NCBI RefSeq assembly: GCF_000725805.1
Contig: NZ_JOFT01000019.1
Span: 229,051-293,050, forward strand
Direction: 5' to 3'
Source: Streptomyces xanthophaeus
GTDB lineage: Bacteria; Actinomycetota; Actinomycetes; Streptomycetales; Streptomycetaceae
Length of the DNA stretch: 64,000 nucleotides
The notes below the pieces were generated by a model. That model was not told the DNA's origin, did not search any database, and saw nothing but the letters and a program-made list of their open reading frames with translations. Made by a program: the position numbers and the translations under genes. Below are positions 53,793-63,719 of the stretch, in pieces (positions within the stretch are counted from its first letter, which is position 1; each line of letters opens with the position of its first letter).

Positions 53793-55427
53793 CTAGGGGG
53801 CCGGGGAGCCGGGAGACTGGGGAGCTATCTCGAACTCGGGCGGTTCGAGGTCCTTCAGGCAGGTGGTCTTGGGCGCCTCGGGGGTGTCGAAGAAGGAGGC
53901 CGTGATCTCCTGCGCGCACTTCGAGGTGGCGAACACGACGTGCGGCTCGTAGGGGATCGTGACGACCTTCGCCTTGCTCAGCGTGCGGGCCACGTACGGT
54001 CCGTTGTCCGCCCCGGTCTGGGCGTCGAACGCACCGGAGAGGGCGAGGGTGGGGATGTCGCTGGTGGTGACGTCCCTGATCGAGCGCGGGGCCGCGGGGA
54101 TGTTCCAGGCGGCGCAGTCCGGGTGGAGGGAGGTGAGCAGCGGGGCCTGGGCCTGCACCGAGCGGGGGAACGACGGGAATTCCTTCCGTCCGCCCTGGAG
54201 CGCCGCGTCCTCGTCCTCGTACGGCGTCCACTCGCTGCAGAAGATCCCGTAGGCGAGACCGTGGGAGACCACGCCGATGCCCTTGGGGTTGAGCCTCCAG
54301 CCCGCCCACTGCTGCGCGATCGGCTTCGGGTCGCCGTTGGCGAGCGCGTCGATGAACCGGGGTACGTCTTCCGCAGTGTGGGTGGCGGACGTCAGCCAGT
54401 TCACCAGGGTCCCGCCGTCCAGCACCACCTTCACCGGCTTGTCGCTGCCGGGGAGGGTGACGGTGGTGGTGACCGGCTTGGCCTCGAGGTCGCTGACGAG
54501 CTTCTCGAAGGTGGCCGACAGGTTCGGGTAGCGCTCGTTGCAGGCCGGCTGGTCCGCGCAGGCCTTGAACAGGCCGTCCACGCCCTGCCGGAAGCTGCTC
54601 CACGTCGAGGCCGAGCCGGCCCTGGACGGCGGCAGGATGCCGTCGACGGCCACCGACCGCAGGCCCTCGGGGTGCAGGCGCATGTAGGCGAGCGCCAGGT
54701 GGGTGCCGTAGGAGATGCCGTACAGGTTCCAGCGGTCGACGCCCAGCGCGGCGCGCAGGTCTTCGTAGTCGGCGGCGCTCTCGATGTCGTTGTAGGCGCC
54801 GAGGTCGATCCCGCGGGCCGCCAGCTTCTCGCGGCAGGCCTTCGTGGCCTCGACGTGCTGGCGCTCGGTGGACGGAGCGTCGTAGACGAGGCCGACGACC
54901 TTGCCGTTGAACTCGTCGATGTTGGGGCACAGGAGCTCCGGGTCGGCCGAGTACGTGCCGCGCTGGGACATGAAGACCACGTCGCGGTCGCGGTTGAGGC
55001 CGCCGTCGATCGCCATCTTCGCCTCGCCCACGGCGTCGTCTCCGGGACCGCCCGCGAGCCACACGATCGGGTCGGGTTTCGGGTTGTCGGCGAGGGCGGG
55101 CACGATCGCGACCCCGAGTTCGATGGTCCGGCCGCCCGGCTTGGCGCGGTTCTCCGGCACGGTGAGCGTCCCGCAGCGGGCCCCTTCGAGCTCCTCGACG
55201 GGTTCCGGTGTCTTCGGGCAGGGGCCCGGTTCGAAGCGGGCGTCGCCCACCGTCCGCGCGGTCGAGCCGATCGGCGCCGGGGGGCTGGGAGCGGCGCCGG
55301 GGCCCGGGCGTGCCTGGGCGGGCGCGGTGAGCAGGCCGGAGACGAGGAGCGTGGTCACCAGGCCGGCCGACGGCGCCAGGAGTCCTCGTGCGGTGCGCCG
55401 ACGACGGGGCGCCTGCTGGAGAGTCAT
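53793..55427 (-). CDS. secreted S33 alpha/beta-hydrolase (tripeptidyl-aminopeptidase type)
   Basis: 544 residues: signal peptide (to about residue 39), oxyanion-hole GGPG at 126-129, nucleophile Ser239 in GISYGTH, Asp in SGAFDAQTGADN, His in YEPHVVF. Matches the Streptomyces secreted tripeptidyl aminopeptidase/proline iminopeptidase group (SlpD/SlpE-like). Exported; trims N-terminal peptides or hydrolyses esters. Only 12 nt from its paralogue upstream. Confidence 0.88.
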   Translation of the reverse strand: MTLQQAPRRRRTARGLLAPSAGLVTTLLVSGLLTAPAQARPGPGAAPSPPAPIGSTARTVGDARFEPGPCPKTPEPVEELEGARCGTLTVPENRAKPGGRTIELGVAIVPALADNPKPDPIVWLAGGPGDDAVGEAKMAIDGGLNRDRDVVFMSQRGTYSADPELLCPNIDEFNGKVVGLVYDAPSTERQHVEATKACREKLAARGIDLGAYNDIESAADYEDLRAALGVDRWNLYGISYGTHLALAYMRLHPEGLRSVAVDGILPPSRAGSASTWSSFRQGVDGLFKACADQPACNERYPNLSATFEKLVSDLEAKPVTTTVTLPGSDKPVKVVLDGGTLVNWLTSATHTAEDVPRFIDALANGDPKPIAQQWAGWRLNPKGIGVVSHGLAYGIFCSEWTPYEDEDAALQGGRKEFPSFPRSVQAQAPLLTSLHPDCAAWNIPAAPRSIRDVTTSDIPTLALSGAFDAQTGADNGPYVARTLSKAKVVTIPYEPHVVFATSKCAQEITASFFDTPEAPKTTCLKDLEPPEFEIAPQSPGSPAP

Positions 55428-55439
55428 CTGCCCTCCCGG

Positions 55440-56990
55440 CTACTTGGGGATGATCGTGAACGGCTGGGGCTCGAGGCCGTCCACGCAGCGCGTGTCGGGC
55501 GCGGTCGGGCGAGCGAAGAACGAGGCCAGCACGCTCTGCGCGCACGGCGACTGCGGGACGACCCAGTGGCCGATCCCGGGGACGAGGACGGAGGTCGAGT
55601 TCGACAGGTTGCGGGCCACGCCCTTGGCCCAGCTCGCCCCGGTCTTCACGTCGAACGTGCCGGAGACGACGAGCGCCGGCACCGGGCTGACGGTGGGCAC
55701 GCGCTGGACGGACGCACGGTCAGGAACGTCCCAGACCCCGCACACCGGGTACTGGAAGGGCAGTTGCGGAGCCTGGGCCAGGACCGTGTCCGGCCACCCC
55801 GGGTAGGCCTTGCGGCCCGCCTTGAGCACATCGGACTCCGTGTACCCGGGCGCCCATTCACTGCACGCGATCGAGTTCGTCAGGCCGTGCGCGAACTCGC
55901 CGGTCTTCTGGACCGAGCCGGCCGCGCGGGCCTGCGCGAAGCGCTGGGGGTTCCCCTTGCTCAGTTCTTCGAGCGCGGCGGGGATGTCCTTGGGCCGGGG
56001 GGTGAAGGCGACGATCAGGTTGAGCAGCGTGCCCCCGTCGAGGACGGTCCTGACCGGCTTCCCACCGTCCGGCGGCTTGACGTCCAGGGTCAGGGGCTGC
56101 GCCTCCAGCTTGCGGACCTGCTCCGTCAGCGTGCGCGGGAGGTCCGGGTAGCGGTCCTTGCAGGCGGGCTGGGCGGCGCACGCGTCGAAGATGTTGCGGA
56201 TCCCCTCGGCGGTGCTGCCCCACGTCCACGGCAGGGTCACGTACTGGGACGGTGCGACCGAGTCGAGCGCCACCGAGCGGATTCCCTCGGGGTGAAGGCG
56301 CAGGTAGGTGAGGGCCAGGTTGCTGCCGTAGGAGTACCCGTAGACGTTCCACTGCGGGATGTCCAGCGCCCGGCGCAGGTCGGCGAAGTCCGCTGCGTTC
56401 TCGGTGCTGTTGTAGGCGCTCAGGTCGGCCCCGTCGGCGACGAGGCGGGCCCGGCAGTCCGTCACCGCCTTCAGCATGGTCTGTTCCGCCTGCTGGGAGT
56501 CGTAGCCCAGTCCCACGGCCTTCTCGTTGAAGCGGTCGACCTCCGGGCAGGCGAGGTTGGGCTGGTCGTAGAGGTTTCCGCGCTGGGCCATCACGATCAG
56601 TTCGCGGTCCTTGTTCAGGCCGGACTCCACGAGGAACGGGATGTCGTCGAAGGTGTCGGCGCCGGGGCCGCCCGCCATGAACACCACTGGGTCCGCGGCG
56701 GGTTCGTCCGAGACGGCCGGGATCCGCGCCACCGCCAGCTTGATCGTCCGGCTGCCGGGGCGGGAGCGGTTCTCGGGGACCTGGAGGGAGCCGCACTGCG
56801 CATCGGCGAGTGCTTCGATCGGCTCAGGAGTCTTGGGGCAGGGACCGGGCACGAACGCCGATGTGCCGGAGGGGCTCGGTTGCCAGGCCGGCTGCGCAGC
56901 AGCGGCGGCGCTGCCTGGTACGGGGCCGAAGGCTGCGAGACAGACCAGAGCGGTCGCGGCGGCTGCCGCGTGGGTGCTGTGCTGTGGCAT
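55440..56990 (-). CDS. secreted S33 alpha/beta-hydrolase (tandem paralogue)
   Basis: 516 residues: signal peptide (ATALVCLAAFGPVPGSAAA), GGPG at 107-110, Ser220 in GYSYGS, His in GIGHWVV. It shares the FxPGPCPKTPEP start block and the overall layout with the downstream gene, so the pair arose by duplication. ATG 56990 is chosen for the signal peptide. First gene of the three-gene operon. Confidence 0.88.
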   Translation of the reverse strand: MPQHSTHAAAAATALVCLAAFGPVPGSAAAAAQPAWQPSPSGTSAFVPGPCPKTPEPIEALADAQCGSLQVPENRSRPGSRTIKLAVARIPAVSDEPAADPVVFMAGGPGADTFDDIPFLVESGLNKDRELIVMAQRGNLYDQPNLACPEVDRFNEKAVGLGYDSQQAEQTMLKAVTDCRARLVADGADLSAYNSTENAADFADLRRALDIPQWNVYGYSYGSNLALTYLRLHPEGIRSVALDSVAPSQYVTLPWTWGSTAEGIRNIFDACAAQPACKDRYPDLPRTLTEQVRKLEAQPLTLDVKPPDGGKPVRTVLDGGTLLNLIVAFTPRPKDIPAALEELSKGNPQRFAQARAAGSVQKTGEFAHGLTNSIACSEWAPGYTESDVLKAGRKAYPGWPDTVLAQAPQLPFQYPVCGVWDVPDRASVQRVPTVSPVPALVVSGTFDVKTGASWAKGVARNLSNSTSVLVPGIGHWVVPQSPCAQSVLASFFARPTAPDTRCVDGLEPQPFTIIPK

Positions 56991-57315
56991 GTGATCTCGT
57001 TCCTCTGCCGACTGAGGCGGCCGCCCTGCCGGGCCGGGCCGCAGCGGTGTGGATGGAACGCTCGCGATCCACGCTACCCGGCGGCGTGCCCGGGCGCTCG
57101 CGGAATGCTCACGCCCCGTGGCCGCCCGTGTACCCTCCGCACCGCCTTCCGCACCGCTGTCCACACCACCGGCAGGCCGCCCCCCGTCCCGGTGCACCTC
57201 CCCGGCCGTCCCGATAGCGTGGAAGGCGCACGAGAGGACCCGCGCCGCCGTCTCGGTCCGGGCCCGTGGAGCGGCAAGACCCCCTGAACGCCCTCGTTCC
57301 GAGAAGGTGGTGTCC
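56991..57315. other. promoter region of the hydrolase operon
   Basis: No gene; contains the divergent control regions for the S33 operon and the beta-lactamase-fold remnant. Confidence 0.5.
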
Positions 57316-58072
57316 GTGCACGGGTCGGTTTCGCTGTGCGCCGCCGGGGGCGCCGTGCTCGCGGTCCTCCTGACGGCAGCCGCGGGGCCCCAGCAGGCAC
57401 GTGCGAACGGCGACGACCGGGAGAAGCGCAGCGGCGGCGTACTGGAGCAGCTGGTGCCTTCTGCCGACGGCCCCGGCTGCGCGGCAGCCGTCGGCACGCG
57501 GGGAGACATCGCCTGGGAGGCGGGGCGGGGGAAGGCCGATCTGGGGACCGGGCGCGCCATCACCCCGCAGACGGTCTTCGACATGGCGTCCAACCGCCCG
57601 CCTGGACGCGTGAGGTCACCCTGGGCGTCCTGATGCGTCACACCAGCGGCATCACGGACTGCCAGGACCTGCTGGAGGCCGAGGGCATCGGGGTGACGGA
57701 CCCGGCCGGCCAGAAGGAAGCGATCGGAGCCGTCCTCGCCTCACAGCCCGAAGAGCCGCCCGGGACACGCTTCTCCTACTCCTACAACTACCGCACCGGT
57801 CGCATCGGCGGGAAGCAGCTGCTCGCCGGACTCACGGACGGAGCGGTGAGCGTGGGCGACACCCTGCGCGGGCGCGGGATCGAAGAGGGGCGGTACGGGG
57901 CCGGGATGCTCGTCCTCCCCGACAAGAGCCTGGTGCACCGGGGCGGGAGGGGTTCCACAGCACCTTCAAGGTCAGCCCGGACCGCGGCACCGCCGTCACC
58001 GTCGTGTGCAACGTGGATTCGCCCGATCACTTCCGTGCGGCGAACCGGCTGCTGGACATCTGGACCGGATGA
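57316..58072 (+). pseudogene. beta-lactamase-fold serine hydrolase (class C type), decayed
   Basis: Pieces in three frames: a signal peptide and QTVFDMASN (the SxxK motif lost by deletion), then in the next frame WTREVTLGVLMRHTSGI and PPGTRFSYSYN (the YxN motif), then YGAGMLVL and, in the third frame, GFHSTFKVSPDRGTAVTVVC and HFRAANRLLDIW. At least two frameshifts and two deletions; dead. Confidence 0.75.
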
Positions 58073-58233
58073 CGCGCGCAGGGGCTCCCGGTGCGGCCGC
58101 GCGCCGGAGACGGGCCCCGGCGCCTAGAGTGGACCGTCCTGACAGCCGCCGACGCGACCTGACCTGACCCGGCCCCCACCCGCCGCCCGGTCGGGCGCGG
58201 CACGCGGGCCGGCCCGAGAGCTCGGAGTGCACC

Positions 58234-59466
58234 ATGGGCCAGCCCCCGCCCGCCGGGACCCGGCGCTCCCGGCCCGCGCAGTCCGCGCCGTCCGCTGACG
58301 ACAGCGGTGCACTGTTCGGGCTGGAGGACCTGCGGACCGGGCCCGTCCCGGCGGGCTCCGCGCGGCCGGGGCCGCTCGTAGGACCCTCGTTCCGCGACTC
58401 CCCTGCCGCCCGTCGGCTGCTCTCCGTACGCGAGATCCACGCCGAACCGGCCGCAGCGGCCTCGCCCCGCGGGCGGCAGATCCTCGCGCGCTTCCCCGAG
58501 GCCCGGGTCGTCGACGTGGAATCGCACTGGCGGATCCCGGAACTCCACGGCAACGAGGGCAATCTCGAACGCTGGGTCCGGATCAAGAGCGAGGTCCTCG
58601 TCCTAGGCGAGAAGAAGACCCTGCACACCCGGCCGAACGGAAGGTCGGCGGACTGGATCGCCCCCGGTCCGGCGAACGGCTGCGCGATGGCGTGCGCCTA
58701 CTGCTACGTTCCGCGCCGCAAGGGCTACGCCAATCCGATCACCGTGTTCACCAACATCGAGCAGATCATCGGCCACCTCGGTCGGCACGTCGCGCGGCAG
58801 GGGCCCAAGCGGGAGCCCAACCAGTGCGACCCGACGGCCTGGGTCTACGACATCGGCGAGAACAACGACTGCTCGGTGGACGCGCTCATCAGCGAGAACA
58901 CCGCCGACCTGGTGCACGCCTTCGCCCGCTGGCCCACGGCCAAGGCCTCCTTCGCCACGAAGTTCGTCAACCCCGACCTGCTGCTGCTCGACCCCCGCGG
59001 CCGCACCAGGGTGCGCTTCTCGGTGATGCCGCCGCAGGACTCCCGGCTGCTGGACATCCGCACCAGCCCCGTGGAACAGCGCATCGCGGCGGCCGCGGAC
59101 TTCCTGGACGCCGGGTACGAGGTGCACTTCAACCTCTCGCCCGTCGTCGTCCGGCCGGGCTGGGAAGAGGACTGGGCGCAGTTGCTGCGGCACATGGACG
59201 ACGTCCTGCCCCGCGCCGTGAAGGAGCAGGCCGCCGCAGAGATGATCATGCTGACGCACAACAAGGACCTGCACGACCTGAACCTGGCCTGGCACCCGCG
59301 GGCCGAGGAACTGCTGTGGCAGCCCGGACTCCAACAGGCGAAGCGCTCCGAGAACGGCAGCTGGAACGTCCGCTACCGGACTTCCGGCAAGGCCGAGGCC
59401 GTCGCCTCCGTCCGCCGCCTGGTGGCCTCCCACGCCCCGTGGCTGCGGATCCGCTACGCCTTCTGA
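58234..59466 (+). CDS. spore photoproduct lyase-like radical SAM protein
   Basis: 410 residues with the radical SAM CxxxCxxC (Cys150, Cys154, Cys157 in NGCAMACAYCYVPRRKGYAN), the SPL-type context VRIKSEVLVLGEKKTLHTRP and the barrel (DIGENNDCSVDALISE, KASFATKFVNPDLL, VRFSVMPPQDSRLLDIRTSP). About 100 residues precede the core, longer than Bacillus SplB. GGAG precedes ATG 58234. In Firmicutes this enzyme repairs thymine dimers in spores; a UV-repair role here is inference. Confidence 0.88.
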   Translation: MGQPPPAGTRRSRPAQSAPSADDSGALFGLEDLRTGPVPAGSARPGPLVGPSFRDSPAARRLLSVREIHAEPAAAASPRGRQILARFPEARVVDVESHWRIPELHGNEGNLERWVRIKSEVLVLGEKKTLHTRPNGRSADWIAPGPANGCAMACAYCYVPRRKGYANPITVFTNIEQIIGHLGRHVARQGPKREPNQCDPTAWVYDIGENNDCSVDALISENTADLVHAFARWPTAKASFATKFVNPDLLLLDPRGRTRVRFSVMPPQDSRLLDIRTSPVEQRIAAAADFLDAGYEVHFNLSPVVVRPGWEEDWAQLLRHMDDVLPRAVKEQAAAEMIMLTHNKDLHDLNLAWHPRAEELLWQPGLQQAKRSENGSWNVRYRTSGKAEAVASVRRLVASHAPWLRIRYAF

Positions 59467-59829
59467 CCGGGCGGGGCGGCCATCCGCCCGCGGCGCAGCG
59501 CCTCAGGGCCCGACCCCGCTGGAGCCTCTGGACCTCACGTCATCACTGGACCCCGCCCGTCAGGCGGCCGGCGGCTCACCCGCCCGTGCGGAGGCGGCAC
59601 GCCGCGTAGAACGGCGCCTGCTGCAGGGCCACGGTGGCGCACCGACAGGTGCGCGGCACTTGCCCCTCTGTCACCGACTTGCCGCTGCACGCCAATCAAG
59701 TCAAGAGAGTACGAAGCGCTCGAAGAGTCGGTCGCACCTGGCGAATCGCAGCCCCGCTGAGGTCCTCGCGGCCCCTCCGGGCCCCGCCCAACGGGAGGGG
59801 CCCGCAGGGGCGCTCAGCGGGGCGTGTGC
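59467..59829. other. no supported gene
   Basis: Possibly held the missing signal-peptide region of the lipoprotein downstream; no frame gives one. Confidence 0.45.
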
Positions 59830-60471
59830 ATGACCGTGACGTCGCCGGACACGGGCGGCAAGCCCGTGCAGATGAAGGGTCTCTACACCTGGGGCAACGG
59901 CATGGCCATGGAGACGGAGATACCGGCCAAGGACCTCGAGATGGACGGCATGGTGGCAGACGGCACCGTCACGATGCGCCTCGTTGACGGCGCGTACTAC
60001 TACGAGGTCGACCGCGTTGAGGAAGACGGCCCGTTCAAGGGCAAGACCTGGCTGAAGGCTGAAGCCTCCGTCGTCGTCGGTGAGAAGGGCGCGGCGAGCA
60101 TGGCCGGCGCCAACGGCGCCCCGACCGCCGGCTTGAAGAGCCTCAAGTACGCCAAGGACGTCACCAAGGTCGGCACCGAAAACGTCAACGGAAAGAGCAT
60201 CATCCACTACCGCACCACTGTCCCCGCCGACAAGATGAGCACGGCCGCAGACATGTACAAGGGCCTCGGCCTGTCCGGCGAGATCGTCACCGACATCTCG
60301 GTCGACGACAAGGGCGCCCCTGCACGTATGAACCAGGCCGTCGGCACAACCAGCGTCTCGATGGACTTCCTCGCGTTCGGGGGTGGTAGGACCGTCGTGG
60401 TCCCGCCGGCCGCCGAAACGGCCGACATGACCGATCTCTACAAGGAGCAGGTCAAGGGCGGAGCCGCCTGA
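59830..60471 (+). pseudogene. lipoprotein (LppX/LprG-like), N-terminally truncated
   Basis: 213 residues from ATG 59830, or 215 from GTG 59824: MTVTSPDTGGKPVQMKGLYT, YYYEVDRVEEDGPFKGKTWL, ENVNGKSIIHYRTTVPADKM. The fold matches actinobacterial lipoproteins that normally start with a signal peptide, a lipobox Cys and about 50 more residues. Those are absent and there is no ribosome-binding site, so the gene probably lost its 5' end. Confidence 0.6.
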
Positions 60472-60570
60472 CGCTCAGTCGGCTGCCTCCCCCTCCACGA
60501 GCCCTGGCCGTGCGCGGGCGTCAGGCCGGGAAGATGCCGTGGAACATCGCGGCTGCGGTGTCGGGCGTTC

Positions 60571-61524
60571 CTAGGACCGTCCCTCGCGGTGGGTGCCCGC
60601 CGGGAGGGTGCGGGTGGGCGGGACCGCCAGGCCCGTGGGGGTGTTCAGGCCCGTGAGGGGGAGGGTCGTCTGGCCGCTGCCGTCGGGGGCGAGGCGAACC
60701 ACCCGGTTGTTGAAGGCGTCCGCGACGTAGAGGCGGCCCCTCCCGTCAAGGGCCAGGCCCAGCGGGTCGTTGAGCCCGGACGCGGGGACCGTACTCTGCC
60801 CGGAGCCGTCGGCCGCCAGCCTCAGTACGCGGTTGTTGCCGGTGTCGGAGACGTAGAGGTTGCCCGCCGGGTCGAGGACGATGCCGGCCGGCTGGGAGAG
60901 CCCCGTGAAGGGAAGGGTGCGCTGCGCGCCGCCTCCGGCGGGGAGGGTGACGACGCGGTCGTTCACGAAGTCGGTGACGTAGAGAGAACCCGCGGAGTCG
61001 AAGGCGAGGCCCCAGGGGTGGAGGAGTCCCACGGTCGGTACGGTGCGCTGACCGCTGCCGTCCGCGGGTACCTCGACGACCCGGTCGTTGAAGCTGTCGG
61101 CGATGTACAGGTCGCCCTCGGGGTCCAGTGCCAGCCCGAGGGGGCGGGAGAGCCCGTCCGTCGCGACGGTGACCTGGGGGCTGCCGTCCGCGGGGATTCG
61201 TACGACCCGGTTGTTCCCGGTGTCCGCCACGTAGAGATCGCCCTCGGCGTCGACCACCATGCCCGTGGGCCGGACCAGACCCACGGCGGGGACCACGTCC
61301 TGCCCGCCGCGCCGCGCCAGCCGCAGCACCCGATCGTTGCCGTAGTCGGAGACGTACAGCGGGCCGCCCGCGCCCCCGGATCCCGGGTCGGAGGCGGCTG
61401 CTGTACCGGCCGGGGCCAGCCCGATGGCACACAGCGCCAGCAGCACCAGGACGGAGCCGGCCCTGCGGCCGGTACGGCCCGTACGGTTCGTACGCGGGGG
61501 TTCGGGAACTGCGGAACGGGGCAC
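60571..61524 (-). CDS. secreted NHL-repeat beta-propeller protein
   Basis: 317 residues: a signal peptide (GSVLVLLALCAIGLAPAGTA), then six NHL-type repeats, each with (L/I)YV(A/S)DxxNxRV and PxGLALD-like segments. GTG 61524 is preferred over an upstream start at 61596. The propeller would act outside the cell as a binding scaffold. Monocistronic. Confidence 0.8.
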   Translation of the reverse strand: MPRSAVPEPPRTNRTGRTGRRAGSVLVLLALCAIGLAPAGTAAASDPGSGGAGGPLYVSDYGNDRVLRLARRGGQDVVPAVGLVRPTGMVVDAEGDLYVADTGNNRVVRIPADGSPQVTVATDGLSRPLGLALDPEGDLYIADSFNDRVVEVPADGSGQRTVPTVGLLHPWGLAFDSAGSLYVTDFVNDRVVTLPAGGGAQRTLPFTGLSQPAGIVLDPAGNLYVSDTGNNRVLRLAADGSGQSTVPASGLNDPLGLALDGRGRLYVADAFNNRVVRLAPDGSGQTTLPLTGLNTPTGLAVPPTRTLPAGTHREGRS

Positions 61525-61613
61525 GGCGCACCTACCTGTCCTGGTCGTCCGGCCGCCGAGGCTAGCCCCGGGGGCCCGGCCGCTCCTCCGCACCACGCCA
61601 CGGCCGGGCCGTC

Positions 61614-61832
61614 TTGCACACGGACGGCCGGGTGGTCACCGCTGCACGCACTGTCGGCTGGCACCTTGCGGCGAGATGGGGCGAATGGGTCCGAGGCCGT
61701 GCACGCGTCGAACACGCCTTCGCCCGAATGAAGACCTGGAAGATCCTCCGTGACTGCCGCCTTAAGGGTGACGGCGTGCACCAGGCCATGCTCAGCATCG
61801 CCCGCCTGCACAACCTCGCCCTCAGCGGCTGA
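61614..61832 (+). mobile_element. IS5-family transposase, C-terminal fragment
   Basis: GRARVEHAFARMKTWKILRD and GDGVHQAMLSIARLHNLALS match the C-terminal end of actinobacterial IS5 (IS4811-like) transposases. The rest of the gene is absent; the fragment begins right after the start region of the NHL gene. Confidence 0.75.
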
Positions 61833-62147
61833 GGAGATGGGCCCGGTGCTGCTGACCACATGTGCGGCACCATCAAGATCAGTTACGGGACATTTCTGAG
61901 GCGGTCTCCTTCCGGTCTTGCCGGCTGGGCCCGTGGTGTCCGGTGCCGCGTGCAGGGCAAGGCGGAGCGGCGCGCCGTGTACTGGACGTACTCGGGCGCC
62001 CCCGACAACGCGGCCAGGTGCGGTGCCGGACACCGCGGGCCCGGCAGGACCCGAAGGAGATGGCCTAGCCGTTCAGCCCGCCGATGACCTGGCATCCTGG
62101 TCCTCAACCGCCGGGATGCGCCACTTCAAGCTGCCCTGGCGGGAGTG
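61833..62147. other. no supported gene
   Basis: Flank of the transposase fragment; nothing recognisable on either strand. Confidence 0.45.
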
Positions 62148-62990
62148 TCAGTCGGAGGTTATGCGGGCCAGAAGCTCCTTGATTTCGCCCACTCGGGGGT
62201 GGGTGGGATGGAGGTGGCGCTCACAGGCTGCCAGCCCCCGCAGCGCCTCTGCTTCAGCTTCCTGGTGGTGGCCCAGGCCATGCAGGGCTACAGCGGTGGC
62301 GAGCTCGAGGTCGCCACTGGCGGAAGGAAGCAACTCGGTGAGAGCCCTGCGGCACTCGGCCAAGGCCTCCTCATGACGCCCCTGGCCCGACAGACTGCGG
62401 ATCAGCATCCGGTGCATAGAGGCCGCCAGCAGCTTCTCGGCCCGCGGAAGATGCCCCCTTGCGATCGCCTCCGCCTCTGCGTACCGCTCTTGTGTGCACA
62501 GAGCCTCCCCCAGACAGATCAGGGCGACCAGCTCGTCCTGCCACACCTCGGTCAGATGCTTGATCAGCATCAACTCCCGCAGGACATCCTCGGCCTCGGC
62601 CTGCGCCTCAGCAGGCCGGCCTTCGATCAGCACCCCCGCACGGGTGATCCTGGCCTCCAGCAGCAGGATCCGGCTCCACCCGCAAAGCTGCTCCAGTTCC
62701 CCGATCAGCACTTCCAGTTCAGCCAGCACTGACTCACCCTGCCCGTGGGCAACCGCCGCCAAGAGGGCGTAGTACCTGCCTCGCCATGCAGTTTCAGGCC
62801 GCCTGTCCCGCCCCCATTTGCTGTGACGAGCCGTGACAACGGCCTGTGCCCGCGCCTCGGCATCCTCGAACTGTCCCCTGCGGATCAGGCTGTAAGCGTC
62901 TTCGAGGGCAGCTTCGTGCCACGGTGCCCCCAGGCCCCTCGCCCACGCCTGCCAGTAGACCGCACTCCACACGCCTCTTCGCCTCGTCAC
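62148..62990 (-). CDS. TPR-repeat protein
   Basis: 280 residues, all helical, with tetratricopeptide-like units (YSLIRRGQFEDAEARAQAVV, LICLGEALCTQERYAEAEAIA, LSGQGRHEEALAECRRALTE, LHGLGHHQEAEAEALRGLAA, THPRVGEIKELLARI). No signal peptide. The start at 62990 has no strong site; a slightly later start is possible. Resembles the TPR regions of Streptomyces regulators but has no DNA-binding or ATPase domain. Confidence 0.7.
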   Translation of the reverse strand: MTRRRGVWSAVYWQAWARGLGAPWHEAALEDAYSLIRRGQFEDAEARAQAVVTARHSKWGRDRRPETAWRGRYYALLAAVAHGQGESVLAELEVLIGELEQLCGWSRILLLEARITRAGVLIEGRPAEAQAEAEDVLRELMLIKHLTEVWQDELVALICLGEALCTQERYAEAEAIARGHLPRAEKLLAASMHRMLIRSLSGQGRHEEALAECRRALTELLPSASGDLELATAVALHGLGHHQEAEAEALRGLAACERHLHPTHPRVGEIKELLARITSD

Positions 62991-63144
62991 GGACAGCGAG
63001 ACTACGTGCCCGGCGAAACCGGGCGCTGCCGGGTCTGCACCCGCCGCCGTGGCGGCCCCGCCTGCCTGCCGACCACTGCGGTCTCAAGCAGTCGGTCGCT
63101 CGGCTGCCCGGCCGGGCGTGCGGGTCAGGGGCGGAGGAATCCGG

Positions 63145-63440
63145 TCACGTACCTGCGGGCCCGCCGTCTCGCTGGTGCCGAGCCCCACGGCGACCTCCGC
63201 GAACGGAACCCGCCCCCCCGACAACGCCGAGGGCAGCATCCGCGTCCGCCTGCGCGATGACGTACTGGAGATCAGCGAGCGCCTTCAAAGCAACGAAAGG
63301 CTCCCGGACAGCAAGTCCGGCCAGCCGGGCGTTCACCTCGGCCAGGAGCGCGGTGAGGTCTGCCGACAGCGGCACCGCAGCGTCCCGGACGACGCTTAGG
63401 TGGGCCCCGTAGTCTACGACCGGCCCGGACAGGTCGACGT
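63145..63440 (-). pseudogene. small helical hypothetical protein, frameshifted
   Basis: LTALLAEVNARLAGLAVREP, FVALKALADLQYVIAQADAD is coding-like, then a run of seven G near 63225 shifts the frame; one base fewer would continue as PFAEVAVGLGTSETAGPQVR, a likely helix-turn-helix-type end. No start codon was found upstream. Confidence 0.4.
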
Positions 63441-63719
63441 CCGCTTCACGAGCACGACCGCCGGGGTCAATGTCAGACCCGGTCCGTAGCGTCGAAGACG
63501 AAGGGCCAGGGCGGCCGCTCGGTGAAGCGCTGGGTTGTGGGACGGGTCGGGCAACGCCCGCGGCCAGTACTCCGGTCGGTGCCCTGTCCGTCGCCGGACT
63601 GCCCACCGAGGCCGGCCGTCAAGCATCATTCCTTCGGTGACCTGGTCGCCGCCGGGGCCCGGCTCACGAGGGCCGGGCTACGGACCGGCGCGCTACCGGG
63701 GGAGGAGGGGGCGGATGGT

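Noticed and set aside
53940..57287. A 1115-codon plus-strand open frame
   Set aside because: Antisense to the two S33 hydrolases; composition is that of a reverse-strand shadow.
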